From assembly GCF_008831075.1 (NCBI RefSeq), contig NZ_WBJX01000003.1, forward strand, positions 186,001-250,000: 64,000 bases of DNA. The letters run 5' to 3'. This DNA is from Pseudoclavibacter terrae. Lineage in GTDB: Bacteria > Actinomycetota > Actinomycetes > Actinomycetales > Microbacteriaceae. The position numbers were made by a program, and so were the translations under genes. Each line of letters begins with the position of its first letter. The stretch's first letter is position 1. Below the pieces are notes generated by a model that saw only the letters and a list, made by a program, of their open reading frames with translations, was not told the DNA's origin and made no database searches. Shown piece after piece: positions 1 to 7,730 of the stretch.

Positions 1-189
1 TCCGTAGATACCGCGGGAACCAGAAGGCCCCGCCCAAGATCTCTTGTCTGCGTCGGTGGCGGTTGCACACCAACACGGTCGCGCCAGAGGGGAACCCCGG
101 CGCACCAAGGGTCGAGCTTAGGCGACACGCCCGGGAGAGCGCAAGCCTGGGCCGTACGAAGGCGCGCGAGCGGGGTGAAAGACTCGAGC
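1..189. other. Left-edge non-coding stretch
   Basis: No convincing gene was found in these bases. They are GC-rich without a clear ribosome binding site, promoter box or hairpin. They presumably hold the promoter of the carboxylesterase that follows, but I cannot point to a defined -10/-35 pair. Confidence 0.5.
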
Positions 190-1533
190 ATGGCCTCCTC
201 CCCCACCTTCTCTCCTCCCTGCGGTCCCGTCACGGGATGGGCCGAGGAGTGGCCAGGCGAGGTGCCGTTGGTGCGAGCCACGGGCATCCGGTACGCCGCG
301 GCCCGCAGGTTCGAGGCCCCGCTGCCAGCCCCCGACCTTACCGAGGTGTTCGAGTCGACGAGCTGGTCGCCGGCCTGCCCGCAGGCCCCCATGCCCGTGC
401 TCGAGGAGGTGCTCGGCGGCGGCATCGGCGAGCTCGGCGTGGACGAGGACTGCCAGCGACTCTCGATCACGCTGCCCGGCGACCTCGCTCCGGGCGAGCA
501 GCTGCCGGTGATGGTGTGGATCCACGGCGGCTCGTACGTCTCGGCAGCCGGTGACGCCGCGGTCATGGATCCTGCTCCCCTGGTCGCGGAGCAGCGCGTG
601 GTCGCGGTGAACGTGACGTTCCGGCTCGGCCTGTTCGGGTTCCTGGGTGGCTCGGATGCGCGCCCCGCCAACCTGGGGCTGCTCGACATCGTCGAGGCGT
701 TCCGCTGGGTGCAGCGCAATATCTCGGCGTTCGGCGGCGACCCCGCCCAGGTCACGGCGTACGGGCAGTCTGCCGGTGCGCACGCGATCGCGCAGCTGAT
801 GGCGCTGCCGGAGGCCCCGAGCTTGTTCCGGCGCGCGATCATCCAGAGCGCTCCACTCAACGTGGAGGGTGGCCGCGAGGAGATGCAGGGCAGGATGCTC
901 GAGGCGACCGCCGAGCTCACTGCCGAGAGTCCCGTGGCAGCAGTGGTCGGCGCGCAGGCCGCGGCGCTGCGCGCATCCGCCGAGTACGGCCTGCAGGGCG
1001 CGATGTCGTTCAGCCCACAGCACGGCTCGGACCCGCTGCCGACCACTGCAGGCGTGCTCGCGGGTCGCGATGCGAACGCGCCCGCGATCGACCTGCTCAT
1101 CGGGTACACGTCGGAGGAAGCGCTGCTGTTCGTGCCGCGCATCCCCGCCACCAAGCGGCTCAGCGAGCTGCCGGTCGTCGGGAGGCCGCTGACGAAGGCG
1201 GTCGTGAGCGCGCTCACCTGGCTCGTCTACCGGCGCGACGCGGCACGGTTCGCGAGGCGGCACCTGCGGGCCGGCGGGCGCGCATCCACCTACGTCGTCA
1301 GCTGGAGGGCGCCGCACAACGTGTGGGGTGCCTGCCACATGATCGACCTGCCCCTGCTCTTCGGGAGCGAGCAGACGTGGAGCCGTGCCCCGCTCGTGCG
1401 AGGCGCCAGCTGGGCTGAGATCGACCGCGTTGGCAAGCGGATGCGCGCCGTCTGGGCCGACTTCGCGCGCGGCACCCTGCCCGCCGAGGCCGACAGCATC
1501 CCGGGCGCCGCGAGCTTCCGTCGCCGTGGCTGA
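190..1533 (+). CDS. Type-B carboxylesterase / para-nitrobenzyl esterase family
   Basis: A serine esterase of the carboxylesterase type-B (alpha/beta hydrolase) family, 447 residues, expected to hydrolyse carboxylic esters in the cytoplasm; no signal peptide is seen. The oxyanion-hole motif HGGSY lies near residue 112 and the nucleophile elbow GQSAG puts the catalytic serine at about residue 194. A late segment GACHMIDLPLLFG matches the family position of the catalytic histidine (usually H-x-x-x-LPxxFG). The acidic member is likely in GYTSEEALLF near residue 305. Length is slightly short for the family (450-550). The ATG at 190 was preferred to the in-frame GTG at 175, although neither has a strong Shine-Dalgarno sequence. 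It stands alone, convergent with the next gene. Substrate cannot be told from sequence. Confidence 0.9.
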   Translation: MASSPTFSPPCGPVTGWAEEWPGEVPLVRATGIRYAAARRFEAPLPAPDLTEVFESTSWSPACPQAPMPVLEEVLGGGIGELGVDEDCQRLSITLPGDLAPGEQLPVMVWIHGGSYVSAAGDAAVMDPAPLVAEQRVVAVNVTFRLGLFGFLGGSDARPANLGLLDIVEAFRWVQRNISAFGGDPAQVTAYGQSAGAHAIAQLMALPEAPSLFRRAIIQSAPLNVEGGREEMQGRMLEATAELTAESPVAAVVGAQAAALRASAEYGLQGAMSFSPQHGSDPLPTTAGVLAGRDANAPAIDLLIGYTSEEALLFVPRIPATKRLSELPVVGRPLTKAVVSALTWLVYRRDAARFARRHLRAGGRASTYVVSWRAPHNVWGACHMIDLPLLFGSEQTWSRAPLVRGASWAEIDRVGKRMRAVWADFARGTLPAEADSIPGAASFRRRG

Positions 1534-1592
1534 GCGCCGCCGCTCCGCTGCCCCACGCCTGCCTTCTCGCCTCGCCCCGCGCGCCTCCCATC

Positions 1593-1688
1593 CGCGAGTC
1601 GCCGGAAACGGTCGCGAAGAGCCGGCCAGAACGACCGTTTGAGGCAGCTCGCGGACCGCGTTCGACCGTGTGAGGCGACTCGCGAACC
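1593..1688. repeat. Three-copy 22-26 bp intergenic repeat between convergent genes
   Basis: Two direct copies lie at 1632-1653 and 1663-1688, with consensus CGACCGTKTGAGGC followed by a CTCGCGRACC-type end. A third copy in inverted orientation lies at 1593-1614, matching at about 18 of 22 positions. The inverted copy can pair with either direct copy, so the element could fold as alternative hairpins. It sits between the carboxylesterase and the DUF554 gene, which converge here, so it could serve as a bidirectional terminator or be a small dispersed palindromic repeat. Confidence 0.6.
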
Positions 1689-1699
1689 CCGACGTGCCG

Positions 1700-2428
1700 C
1701 TAGGACAGGAACGCGAGCGCCACCGGCGCGATGATCAGCGCGGGCAGCAGGTCGCCGACCGGGATCGCCCTGAGCGGGACGAGCCGCACGCCGAGGGCGA
1801 TCAGGATGAGCCCGCCCACGGCCGAGAGCCCGTCGATCTGCGCGTCGCTGAAGACATCGCCCGCCAGGAAGCCGACGAGTGTGAAGGCGCCCTGGATGAT
1901 CCCGACCGGGACCGCGGCGAACAGCACCCCCTTGCCGAAGGTCGAGGCGAAGGCCATCGCCGCGAAGCCGTCGAGCACCGCCTTGACGTAGAGCTGGTTG
2001 GCGCCGAGCCCCAGGCCGTCGGAGATGGGGCCGAGGATGGCAAGCGGGCCGACGCAGAAGAGGAGCGTGGCTGTGACCATGCCATCGACGAAGCGGCCGT
2101 CGCCATCGGATTCGGACTTCAGTCGACCACGCACCCAGACCGCCAGCCCCTCGAGACGATCCTCGATGCGCAACCACGACCCGAGCAGCGCGCCGAACAC
2201 GAGCGACAGCAGGATGACGATCATCGCGAACGGGCCGGCCGCATCCGCGAGCGCCGCAGACCCCATGTCGGCGACGCTCATGCCGCCGAGCACGATGACG
2301 AACAGGCCGAGCACCGCGGTCACCGTCGTCTTCGTGCGCTCCTTCAGGCGGTCGCCGAGGAGGATGCCGAGCACGCCGCCGATGAGGATGAGCGCGACGT
2401 TCACTAGCGTCCCTGACCCGATGATCAC
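1700..2428 (-). CDS. DUF554 family membrane protein
   Basis: An integral membrane protein of the DUF554 (YdfK/YqgA-like) family, 242 residues, function unknown in the family. The sequence begins with the characteristic GSGTLVNVALILIGGVLG and continues with GDRLKER and a hydrophobic stretch rich in glycine, giving six to seven predicted membrane segments (for example around residues 5-25, 35-52, 60-80, 100-125, 140-160, 190-240). The GTG at 2428 was chosen because homologous DUF554 proteins start right before this motif; the longer upstream reading frame is arginine-rich and non-homologous. It has no obvious operon partner: the GntR gene behind it is on the same strand but about 150 bp away. 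Confidence 0.85.
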   Translation of the reverse strand: MIIGSGTLVNVALILIGGVLGILLGDRLKERTKTTVTAVLGLFVIVLGGMSVADMGSAALADAAGPFAMIVILLSLVFGALLGSWLRIEDRLEGLAVWVRGRLKSESDGDGRFVDGMVTATLLFCVGPLAILGPISDGLGLGANQLYVKAVLDGFAAMAFASTFGKGVLFAAVPVGIIQGAFTLVGFLAGDVFSDAQIDGLSAVGGLILIALGVRLVPLRAIPVGDLLPALIIAPVALAFLS

Positions 2429-2581
2429 CGTCCGATTATCGTGCCGACTCGCAGGCGTCGTGGACACGAGGGGATCCGAGACCCGAACGGACAGGGCCCG
2501 CCGCCTGCGTCGCAGAACAGACGGACGCGCCTGCTCGGTCGGGAGACTCTTCGCTCGACCGACCGCGGCCCGCACGGCGGA

Positions 2582-3370
2582 TCAGGACATCGGGTGCGAC
2601 TCCCGAGCGCCCCCTCGCGCGGCGGTGAGCGTCGCCTGGAACCGGTATGCGCTGGCCCGGTAGTTCGACGTGCTCAAGTGGAGGGGTGCTCCATGCTGGT
2701 TGTAGCTCAGCTCCTCGCCGACGAGAACCGGGTCGCTGGCATCGATGTCGAGGGCCGGAGCGATGCTGCCAGCGAGCGCGGCCGAGACGATGAAGTCGCT
2801 GCGTGATGGCGTCGCCCCGTGGCTGCTCATCAGCTCGTAGAGGGAACGATCGACGAACGACTCATCATCGAGCCCAGGGGTCAGCCACAGCGCGATGATC
2901 GATCGCTCCACGCAGATCGGCTCGCCCTCCAGGAGGCGGACTCGCTCGAGCTCCAGGACCCGGTCCGAATCGCGTGGCTGGAGCCGCTGGCGCTCTTCGT
3001 GGCTCGCGAAGCGCGTCAGCTGATGCGTGACCCGGGTCTGGACGATGAGCCCGCGGCGCCTGGCCATCTCCGTGAAGCTGAGCAGCTGACGCGGGGGCGG
3101 ACCGTACGGAACGTTCGTGATGAACCATCCCGACTGCGCTGCGGGCGTGACCTCGCCCTGCGTGGCGAGCAGGGTGAGCGCCTTGCGCAGCGTCGAGCGG
3201 CTCACCTCGAACTGCTCGCTCAGGACCCGCTCCGGGGGCAGACGCCCGGAGGGACCCACGTCCTGGGAGCGGATGTACTCCCGGAGTCGGCCTGCGACGG
3301 TCTGCGTCAGGAGCGATGGCGACGCCCCTGGCGCGCGCCCGATCTGTGCGGTCTGCTCACGGTCTCCCAT
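2582..3370 (-). CDS. GntR family regulator with UTRA domain
   Basis: A HutC-subfamily GntR transcription factor of 262 residues. The N-terminal winged helix-turn-helix is at about residues 20-85, with the classic LPPERVLSEQFEVSRSTLRKA segment. The C-terminal UTRA effector-binding domain spans about residues 100-250, recognisable by LELERVRLLEGEPICVERS and the later SYNQHGAPLHLSTSNYR. UTRA regulators typically sense sugar phosphates or related metabolites. It is divergent from the mannose-family PTS operon, so it most likely represses that operon and is relieved by a PTS product. The ATG at 3370 gives a normal-length protein; the longer frame to 3424 lies in the shared promoter. Repressor and ligand roles are inferred. 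Confidence 0.88.
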   Translation of the reverse strand: MGDREQTAQIGRAPGASPSLLTQTVAGRLREYIRSQDVGPSGRLPPERVLSEQFEVSRSTLRKALTLLATQGEVTPAAQSGWFITNVPYGPPPRQLLSFTEMARRRGLIVQTRVTHQLTRFASHEERQRLQPRDSDRVLELERVRLLEGEPICVERSIIALWLTPGLDDESFVDRSLYELMSSHGATPSRSDFIVSAALAGSIAPALDIDASDPVLVGEELSYNQHGAPLHLSTSNYRASAYRFQATLTAARGGARESHPMS

Positions 3371-3396
3371 GCGGCAACCATACAGACCAAAGCAAT

Positions 3397-3453
3397 CCAA
3401 TTGGCCCGAAGTGTGCGCAAGCATTCCGCACAGTCTTCGCGCCTGCCTAGACT
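3397..3453 (+). promoter_or_regulatory. Putative promoter and operator of the mannose-family PTS operon
   Basis: A -10-like TAGACT lies at 3448-3453, the same hexamer seen before other genes in the window. Just upstream is an inverted repeat TGTGCG (3412-3417) / CGCACA (3427-3432) with a 9-bp spacer, overlapping the expected -35 position, and a perfect CCAATTGG palindrome at 3397-3404. These are candidate operators for the divergent GntR regulator. The -35 itself is weak. Confidence 0.4.
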
Positions 3454-3510
3454 CCGAGGCAGTTCAAGCGACCAAGAAAGACCAATCACGCATACGGAAA
3501 GGACCAGTGC

Positions 3511-3927
3511 ATGACCAGACAGCTCGTAGCCCTCGCCGGCCATGGCGACATCGCAGCCGGCATGCGAAGCGCCGCATCGCTCATCCTCGGGGAGCGAGAC
3601 GACCTCCGCGCGTTCCCGCCATACAGCGGTGATGTGGACGCCGTCCGACGCCACGTCGAGGCCCTCCTCAGCGAGGTAGGCAGCACCGGCACGCTCATCC
3701 TCGTCAGCGACCTCGTCGGCGGCAGCGTCAGCAACACGCTCCTCGAGTACCAGCAGGACCCCCGGGTGCACCAGATCACCGGCATGACGCTCGCACTCGT
3801 GCTCGAGTTGCTCACGACGCAGCCCATCACCGCAAGCGCCTCCATAGACCCGGCGCTGATCGACCGCATCCGCGCCACCGTGAGCGTCCTGCCCCTCCCC
3901 CACACCGACCAGGAAGACGACTTCTGA
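3511..3927 (+). CDS. PTS mannose/fructose/sorbose family EIIA component
   Basis: Cytoplasmic phosphocarrier of a mannose-class (Man family) phosphotransferase system, 138 residues. It accepts phosphate from HPr and passes it to EIIB. The phosphorylatable histidine is His11 in LAGHGDIAAGM, and the LVSDLVGGSVSNTL segment near residue 70 is the conserved family loop. A purine-rich aaagga Shine-Dalgarno lies 8 nt before the ATG. It is the first gene of a tightly packed unit EIIA-EIIB-EIIC-EIID-SIS enzyme. The gene overlaps the EIIB start by one base. EI and HPr are not in the window. Confidence 0.92.
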   Translation: MTRQLVALAGHGDIAAGMRSAASLILGERDDLRAFPPYSGDVDAVRRHVEALLSEVGSTGTLILVSDLVGGSVSNTLLEYQQDPRVHQITGMTLALVLELLTTQPITASASIDPALIDRIRATVSVLPLPHTDQEDDF

Positions 3928-4409
3928 TGATCCAACTGCTCCGAGTCGACCACCGGCTCATCCACGGCCAAGTGGTCATGTCGTGGGTGCGCACCCTGGA
4001 CCCGACCGCCATCCTCATCGCCAACGACGACGTCCCCTCCGACGAGTTGCGCAAGAGCACGCTGAAGCTCGCGAAGCCCGCCGACGTGAAGCTCGTCATC
4101 AAGACGGTCGCCGACTCGATCGAGGCGATCAACTCAGGCAGGACGGACAGCTACCGCCTGCTGATCCTGACCGACAACGTCGCAGACGCCATCCGCCTCG
4201 CCGACGGCTGCCCGACCGTGCAGCACATCAACCTCGGCGGCACGAAGCGACTCGAGGGGACCACTCCCCTCACCAACACCGTCAACCTGACCGAAGACGA
4301 AACCGCCGGCCTGACCAGGCTGGCCTCCCGCGGCGTCGAGGTCGAAGCGCGCGCCGTCGCCACAGACCGGAAGGTGCCGCTCAGCGGCAGTGGGAGCGCA
4401 CCCGCATGA
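3927..4409 (+). CDS. PTS mannose/sorbose family EIIB component
   Basis: Phosphotransfer subunit that takes phosphate from EIIA and hands it to the incoming sugar on EIIC/EIID; 160 residues, the usual size. The family signature RVDHRLIHGQV is at the N terminus with the active-site His13. It starts directly at the EIIA stop, and its TGA overlaps the EIIC start, indicating translational coupling. Man-family EIIB proteins transport hexoses, amino sugars, sugar acids or Amadori products; this gene alone does not settle which. Confidence 0.92.
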   Translation: MIQLLRVDHRLIHGQVVMSWVRTLDPTAILIANDDVPSDELRKSTLKLAKPADVKLVIKTVADSIEAINSGRTDSYRLLILTDNVADAIRLADGCPTVQHINLGGTKRLEGTTPLTNTVNLTEDETAGLTRLASRGVEVEARAVATDRKVPLSGSGSAPA

Positions 4410-5188
4410 TGACCGCGCTCACGCTCTTCATCGCCGCGCTGGGGCTCGGGCTCATCGACCTCTTCCTCGGCCGCAACCTCGCCATCCGCCCTATCGTCAC
4501 CGGAACCGTCGTGGGGTTCATCCTCGGCGACCCCGTCACCGGCATGGCCATCGGAGCGACCCTCGAGCTCGCGTTCATCGGCCTCTTCACCGTCGGCGGC
4601 GCGATGCCGCCCGAGATCCTCACCGGCGGCATGCTGGCCACAGCTCTCGCCATCAACGCCGGAGCCGGACCGGAGACGGCGCTCGTGCTCGCCTTCCCGA
4701 TCGCCGCCCTCGGCCTCATCGTGAAGAACCTCCACTTCGTCTTCGTGGCCCCCGCGCTGCTCCACCGAGCCGACACCTACGTCGAGCGAGGCTCGATCCG
4801 CGGCGTCAGCGCCATGCACATCCTCTCCGGGTTCCTCTGGATCTTCTGGCTCGCATGCGTGGTCGGCGTCTCCTACGCAGTCGGCAGCGACGCCATCGGG
4901 GCGCTCGTCGCCGCCATCCCAGAACCAGTGACGGTCGGACTGCAGGTGGCGACGGGCATCCTCCCCGCCCTCGGCTTCGCGCTCCTCGGCCGGATGCTCA
5001 TCAACAAGAGGGTCATGCCCTTCTTCTTCATCGGCTTCCTGCTCGTCACGTACGGAGGCATCCCGATCGTCGGCCTCGCCGCCGGCGCGGCCATGATCGC
5101 CTGGGTCCTCGTGGACGCAGAACGCCGCCGCACCAGCGCGCAGCAGCCAGCACTCGCCATGAACGGAGCAGCAGACGATGACTTCTGA
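4406..5188 (+). CDS. PTS mannose/sorbose family EIIC component
   Basis: Membrane subunit of the mannose-class PTS, 260 residues, with the hydrophobic pattern expected of EIIC-Man (start MMTALTLFIAALGLGLID, then GDPVTGMAIGATLELAFIG and IGGAMPPE-type loop about residues 60-75). Seven to eight membrane segments are likely. Two adjacent ATG codons, at 4406 and 4409, overlap the EIIB stop; either is possible and I annotate from the first. It overlaps the EIID start by 11 bp. With EIID it forms the sugar-translocating channel in the cytoplasmic membrane. Confidence 0.9.
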   Translation: MMTALTLFIAALGLGLIDLFLGRNLAIRPIVTGTVVGFILGDPVTGMAIGATLELAFIGLFTVGGAMPPEILTGGMLATALAINAGAGPETALVLAFPIAALGLIVKNLHFVFVAPALLHRADTYVERGSIRGVSAMHILSGFLWIFWLACVVGVSYAVGSDAIGALVAAIPEPVTVGLQVATGILPALGFALLGRMLINKRVMPFFFIGFLLVTYGGIPIVGLAAGAAMIAWVLVDAERRRTSAQQPALAMNGAADDDF

Positions 5189-6062
5189 CACGACAGCACC
5201 AGGCACGCACCTCGACGAGGTCAGCCCTGAAGCACCGACGACGCAGACCGGCAGGATCACCACCGCGGTCCTGAACCGCATGTACGTGAGGGCGCTGAGC
5301 ATCGAAGCGTCGTTCAACTACGAACGACAGCAGGGCCTCGGGTTCGCCTACTCCATGATCCCCGCCGTCCGGGCGCTCTACGAGAAGGAGTCAGACCAGG
5401 CCGCTGCGCTCAAGAAGCACCTTGAGTTCTTCAACACCACCCCATACGTCGCCGGTGCGATCGTCGGCGTCTCCACCGCCGTCGAGGAGCAGCTCAGTCA
5501 GGACCCGAGCCTCGCGCCGTCCACCGCGAACAGCGTCAAGGCCGCCCTCATGGGTCCTCTCGCGGGCATCGGCGACTCGCTCTACTGGGGCACCATCCGG
5601 CTCCTCGTCACCGGCATAGGGGTGTCGCTGGCGATGGCGGGGAACATCCTCGGGCCGATCATCTTCCTCCTCGGCTTCAACCTGCCCGTGCAGCTCCTGT
5701 CGTACCTCTACCTGCGATCCGGATATCGATTCGGGACGAAGCTCCTGCAGCGCATCTCCGGCAGCGACGCCATGTCGAGCCTCACCTACGGTGCCGGGAT
5801 CGTCGGGCTCATGGTCATCGGTGGGTTGACCGCCTCGATGGTGTCGGTCTACGTGCCGCTGCAGTTCGAGGTCGGCGAGGGAGTCAGCTCCATTCAGACG
5901 GACGTGCTCGACGGCATCATGCCGGGCATCCTCGGTCTCGGCGCCTTCTGGCTCGTGTACTGGCTTCTCGGCAAGGGATGGAAGACGACCTGGGTTCTGC
6001 TCGCCATCTTCGCCGTCGGGCTCCTCGGCGCGCTGACCGGCGTGCTCGGCACCGCGCCGTGA
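5178..6062 (+). CDS. PTS mannose family EIID component
   Basis: Second membrane subunit of the mannose-class permease, 294 residues. The family-typical segment SIEASFNYERQQGLGFAYSMIPA is at about residues 40-62, followed by FFNTTPYVAGAIVGV and MGPLAGIGDSLYWGTIRL, all hallmarks of EIID-Man. The cytosolic N-terminal part is followed by hydrophobic segments near residues 140-175 and 205-290. The overlap with EIIC suggests coupled translation. Two membrane subunits plus separate EIIA and EIIB make a complete mannose-class transporter. Confidence 0.92.
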   Translation: MTSDTTAPGTHLDEVSPEAPTTQTGRITTAVLNRMYVRALSIEASFNYERQQGLGFAYSMIPAVRALYEKESDQAAALKKHLEFFNTTPYVAGAIVGVSTAVEEQLSQDPSLAPSTANSVKAALMGPLAGIGDSLYWGTIRLLVTGIGVSLAMAGNILGPIIFLLGFNLPVQLLSYLYLRSGYRFGTKLLQRISGSDAMSSLTYGAGIVGLMVIGGLTASMVSVYVPLQFEVGEGVSSIQTDVLDGIMPGILGLGAFWLVYWLLGKGWKTTWVLLAIFAVGLLGALTGVLGTAP

Positions 6063-6069
6063 CCACCCA

Positions 6070-6086
6070 CTGACTGACTGACTGAC
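6070..6086 (+). repeat. Short ACTG tandem repeat
   Basis: ACTG is repeated four times between the EIID stop and the SIS gene. It may be only a slippage product. It lies about 25 bp before the next start codon and could affect coupling between the two genes. Confidence 0.7.
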
Positions 6087-6110
6087 CCACGAACTCGAAG
6101 GAATCACATC

Positions 6111-7184
6111 ATGACGACGATGCTGGACTGCATCAACGAACAACCCCGCGTCTGCGAGCAGATCCTCGCCGACGAGGCGACCAGCTTCTCGGAGTTCGAC
6201 CGCCTCATCGAAGACCGCCAGGTGAACCGCGTCCTCGTCCTCGCGACGGGGTCATCCCTCAACGCCGTGCACGCCGCCGAGCGCCACCTCGAGGTGGTCG
6301 GCGGCATCGTGACCAAGGTCGTCGAACCGTTCACGTACTCGGAGTACGAGAGCCTGGACAACGACTTCGACCTGGTCATCGCGGTCTCCCAGCGCGGGAC
6401 CAGCTCATCGACGATCGACGCGGTGAAGGCCGCCCGGGACCGGGTCGCGGCTCCCATCCTCATCGTGACCGCCGACACACGGAGTCCACTCGCTGCCCTC
6501 GGCGACTGCCGTCTGGACATCGGCTGCGGCGACGAGGCCGTCCGCTACTCGACGAAGGGAGTCACGGCCACCGTCCTGAGCCTGCTGCTCCTGTCGGTTC
6601 GACTCGCGGAGCACGGACGCCGTGAGATCCCCGCCGAGCTCGCGCGGCCCGGAATCGCCGCGGCGGTGGCCTCCATGGGTGGCGTCATCCAGCACGCGGA
6701 GCAGTACTACGACGCGCACCGGGAGGAGCTCGAGGCCGCAACCCGCATCTCGATCCTCGGATTCGGACCGAACGTGGGCACCGCCGTGGAAGCCGAGACG
6801 AAGATCATCGAGACGGTTCGCGTCCCCGTCCAGGGCATGGAGCTCGAGGCGTACATGCACGGGCCGCTCTTCGAGCTGCGCCCCGAGTACACCCTCTTCC
6901 TCACCGAAGTGCCCGGGACCACGTCGGCTGAGCGCCTCCGTCAGTTCGCGGACTTCGCGTCAGGACACTGCGACCACGTGCACATCGTGACGTCGGGTGC
7001 GAGCACGGGCGCCACGCGAGAGCTGGCACTCGACGAGCAGGTCGCGGAGGAGCTCTCCCCGCTCCTGCTCATCGTTCCGTACCAGGTGCTCGCCTATCGG
7101 ATGTCCGCGTCCCGGGGCATCGACCTCGTCGAGCCGGCGTTTCCCGACTTCCGCTCCGCCATGCGGACCAAGGTCGCCGGGTAG
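6111..7184 (+). CDS. Double-SIS sugar-phosphate isomerase/deglycase
   Basis: A cytoplasmic enzyme of 357 residues built of two SIS domains, similar in layout to the isomerase half of GlmS and to the fructoselysine/glucoselysine 6-phosphate deglycases. SIS domain 1 (about residues 30-165) carries ATGSSLNAVHAA and the phosphate-binding SQRGTSSSTIDA. SIS domain 2 (about 185-340) carries GFGPNVGTAVEAETKIIE and the AYMHGP motif shared with GlmS-type enzymes. There is no glutamine amidotransferase domain, so it is not GlmS itself. As the last gene of the PTS operon it probably processes the phosphorylated sugar that the PTS imports, by deamination/isomerisation or by splitting an Amadori product. 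The exact substrate is inference. Confidence 0.8.
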   Translation: MTTMLDCINEQPRVCEQILADEATSFSEFDRLIEDRQVNRVLVLATGSSLNAVHAAERHLEVVGGIVTKVVEPFTYSEYESLDNDFDLVIAVSQRGTSSSTIDAVKAARDRVAAPILIVTADTRSPLAALGDCRLDIGCGDEAVRYSTKGVTATVLSLLLLSVRLAEHGRREIPAELARPGIAAAVASMGGVIQHAEQYYDAHREELEAATRISILGFGPNVGTAVEAETKIIETVRVPVQGMELEAYMHGPLFELRPEYTLFLTEVPGTTSAERLRQFADFASGHCDHVHIVTSGASTGATRELALDEQVAEELSPLLLIVPYQVLAYRMSASRGIDLVEPAFPDFRSAMRTKVAG

Positions 7185-7197
7185 CCACGGCGCTCCG

Positions 7198-7230
7198 CGG
7201 GGGTGGCCAGCGGCACTGGTCATCCCCGCC
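7198..7230 (+). terminator. Hairpin after the PTS/SIS operon
   Basis: Arms 7198-7210 and 7218-7230 can pair over 13 bp (two G-U) around a 7-nt loop. It lies between the end of the PTS operon and the convergent VOC gene and could end transcription from both sides. No U-tract follows, as is common in actinobacteria. Confidence 0.55.
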
Positions 7231-7241
7231 CCCTGGCGCCG

Positions 7242-7574
7242 CTAGCCTTCGATCTCCTCCACGGAGAACACGTAGTAGGTGTGGCCGGGGGCCGTGACCT
7301 CGACGACCCTGCCGCCCGGGATGTCGCGGGGCTCGCCCGTCGTGACGTTCGGATGCTCCGCCCGCCACGCATCCACGTCGTCGACGAAGTACATGGGGCC
7401 GGCGGGACCCCAGCCAGGCTCGTCGTCGAGCATCAGCTCGATCTCGAGTTCCGGCATCTGCATCGAGACGGTGTGCTCGCCTTCGCGCCACGCCTCCTCC
7501 CAACCCAGGTCGAGGTAGTGCTGGACGGCCGCCCCCAGGTCTTCGACGGGCTGGAACTGGAACGTCAGGATCAC
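7242..7574 (-). CDS. VOC (glyoxalase/bleomycin resistance) superfamily small protein
   Basis: A 110-residue protein with the single-module VOC layout: a beta strand start ILTFQFQPVEDLGAAVQHYLDLGWEE, then MQMPELEIELML, PMYFVDDVDAWRAEHP and the closing GHTYYVFS strand. Such proteins act as dimers in metal-dependent chemistry or as drug-binding proteins; no specific role can be assigned. The GTG at 7574 follows a good ggggaga Shine-Dalgarno. The much longer in-frame extension upstream is a shadow of the lipoprotein gene on the other strand. Metal ligands are not clear, so binding rather than catalysis is possible. Confidence 0.75.
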   Translation of the reverse strand: MILTFQFQPVEDLGAAVQHYLDLGWEEAWREGEHTVSMQMPELEIELMLDDEPGWGPAGPMYFVDDVDAWRAEHPNVTTGEPRDIPGGRVVEVTAPGHTYYVFSVEEIEG

Positions 7575-7718
7575 GGTGGTCTCCCCAGTCGGCGGGCGGG
7601 CGCGGTACTCAGAATCTAGCCGCCCGCGCGCGTTCGACACCACGCGGCGACTCCGAATCGTGATGCGCGCGACGAGCGTCGATATCGTTCCGTGACCGGA
7701 TGCGGGACGTCCGGTCCA

Positions 7719-7730
7719 TAGGGTCGGTGC
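7719..7730 (+). promoter_or_regulatory. -10 box of leaderless lipoprotein transcript
   Basis: TAGGGT at 7719-7724 is followed by 6 nt and then the ATG, so the transcript would start at or next to the start codon. No Shine-Dalgarno is present. The -35 is poorly defined. Confidence 0.5.
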
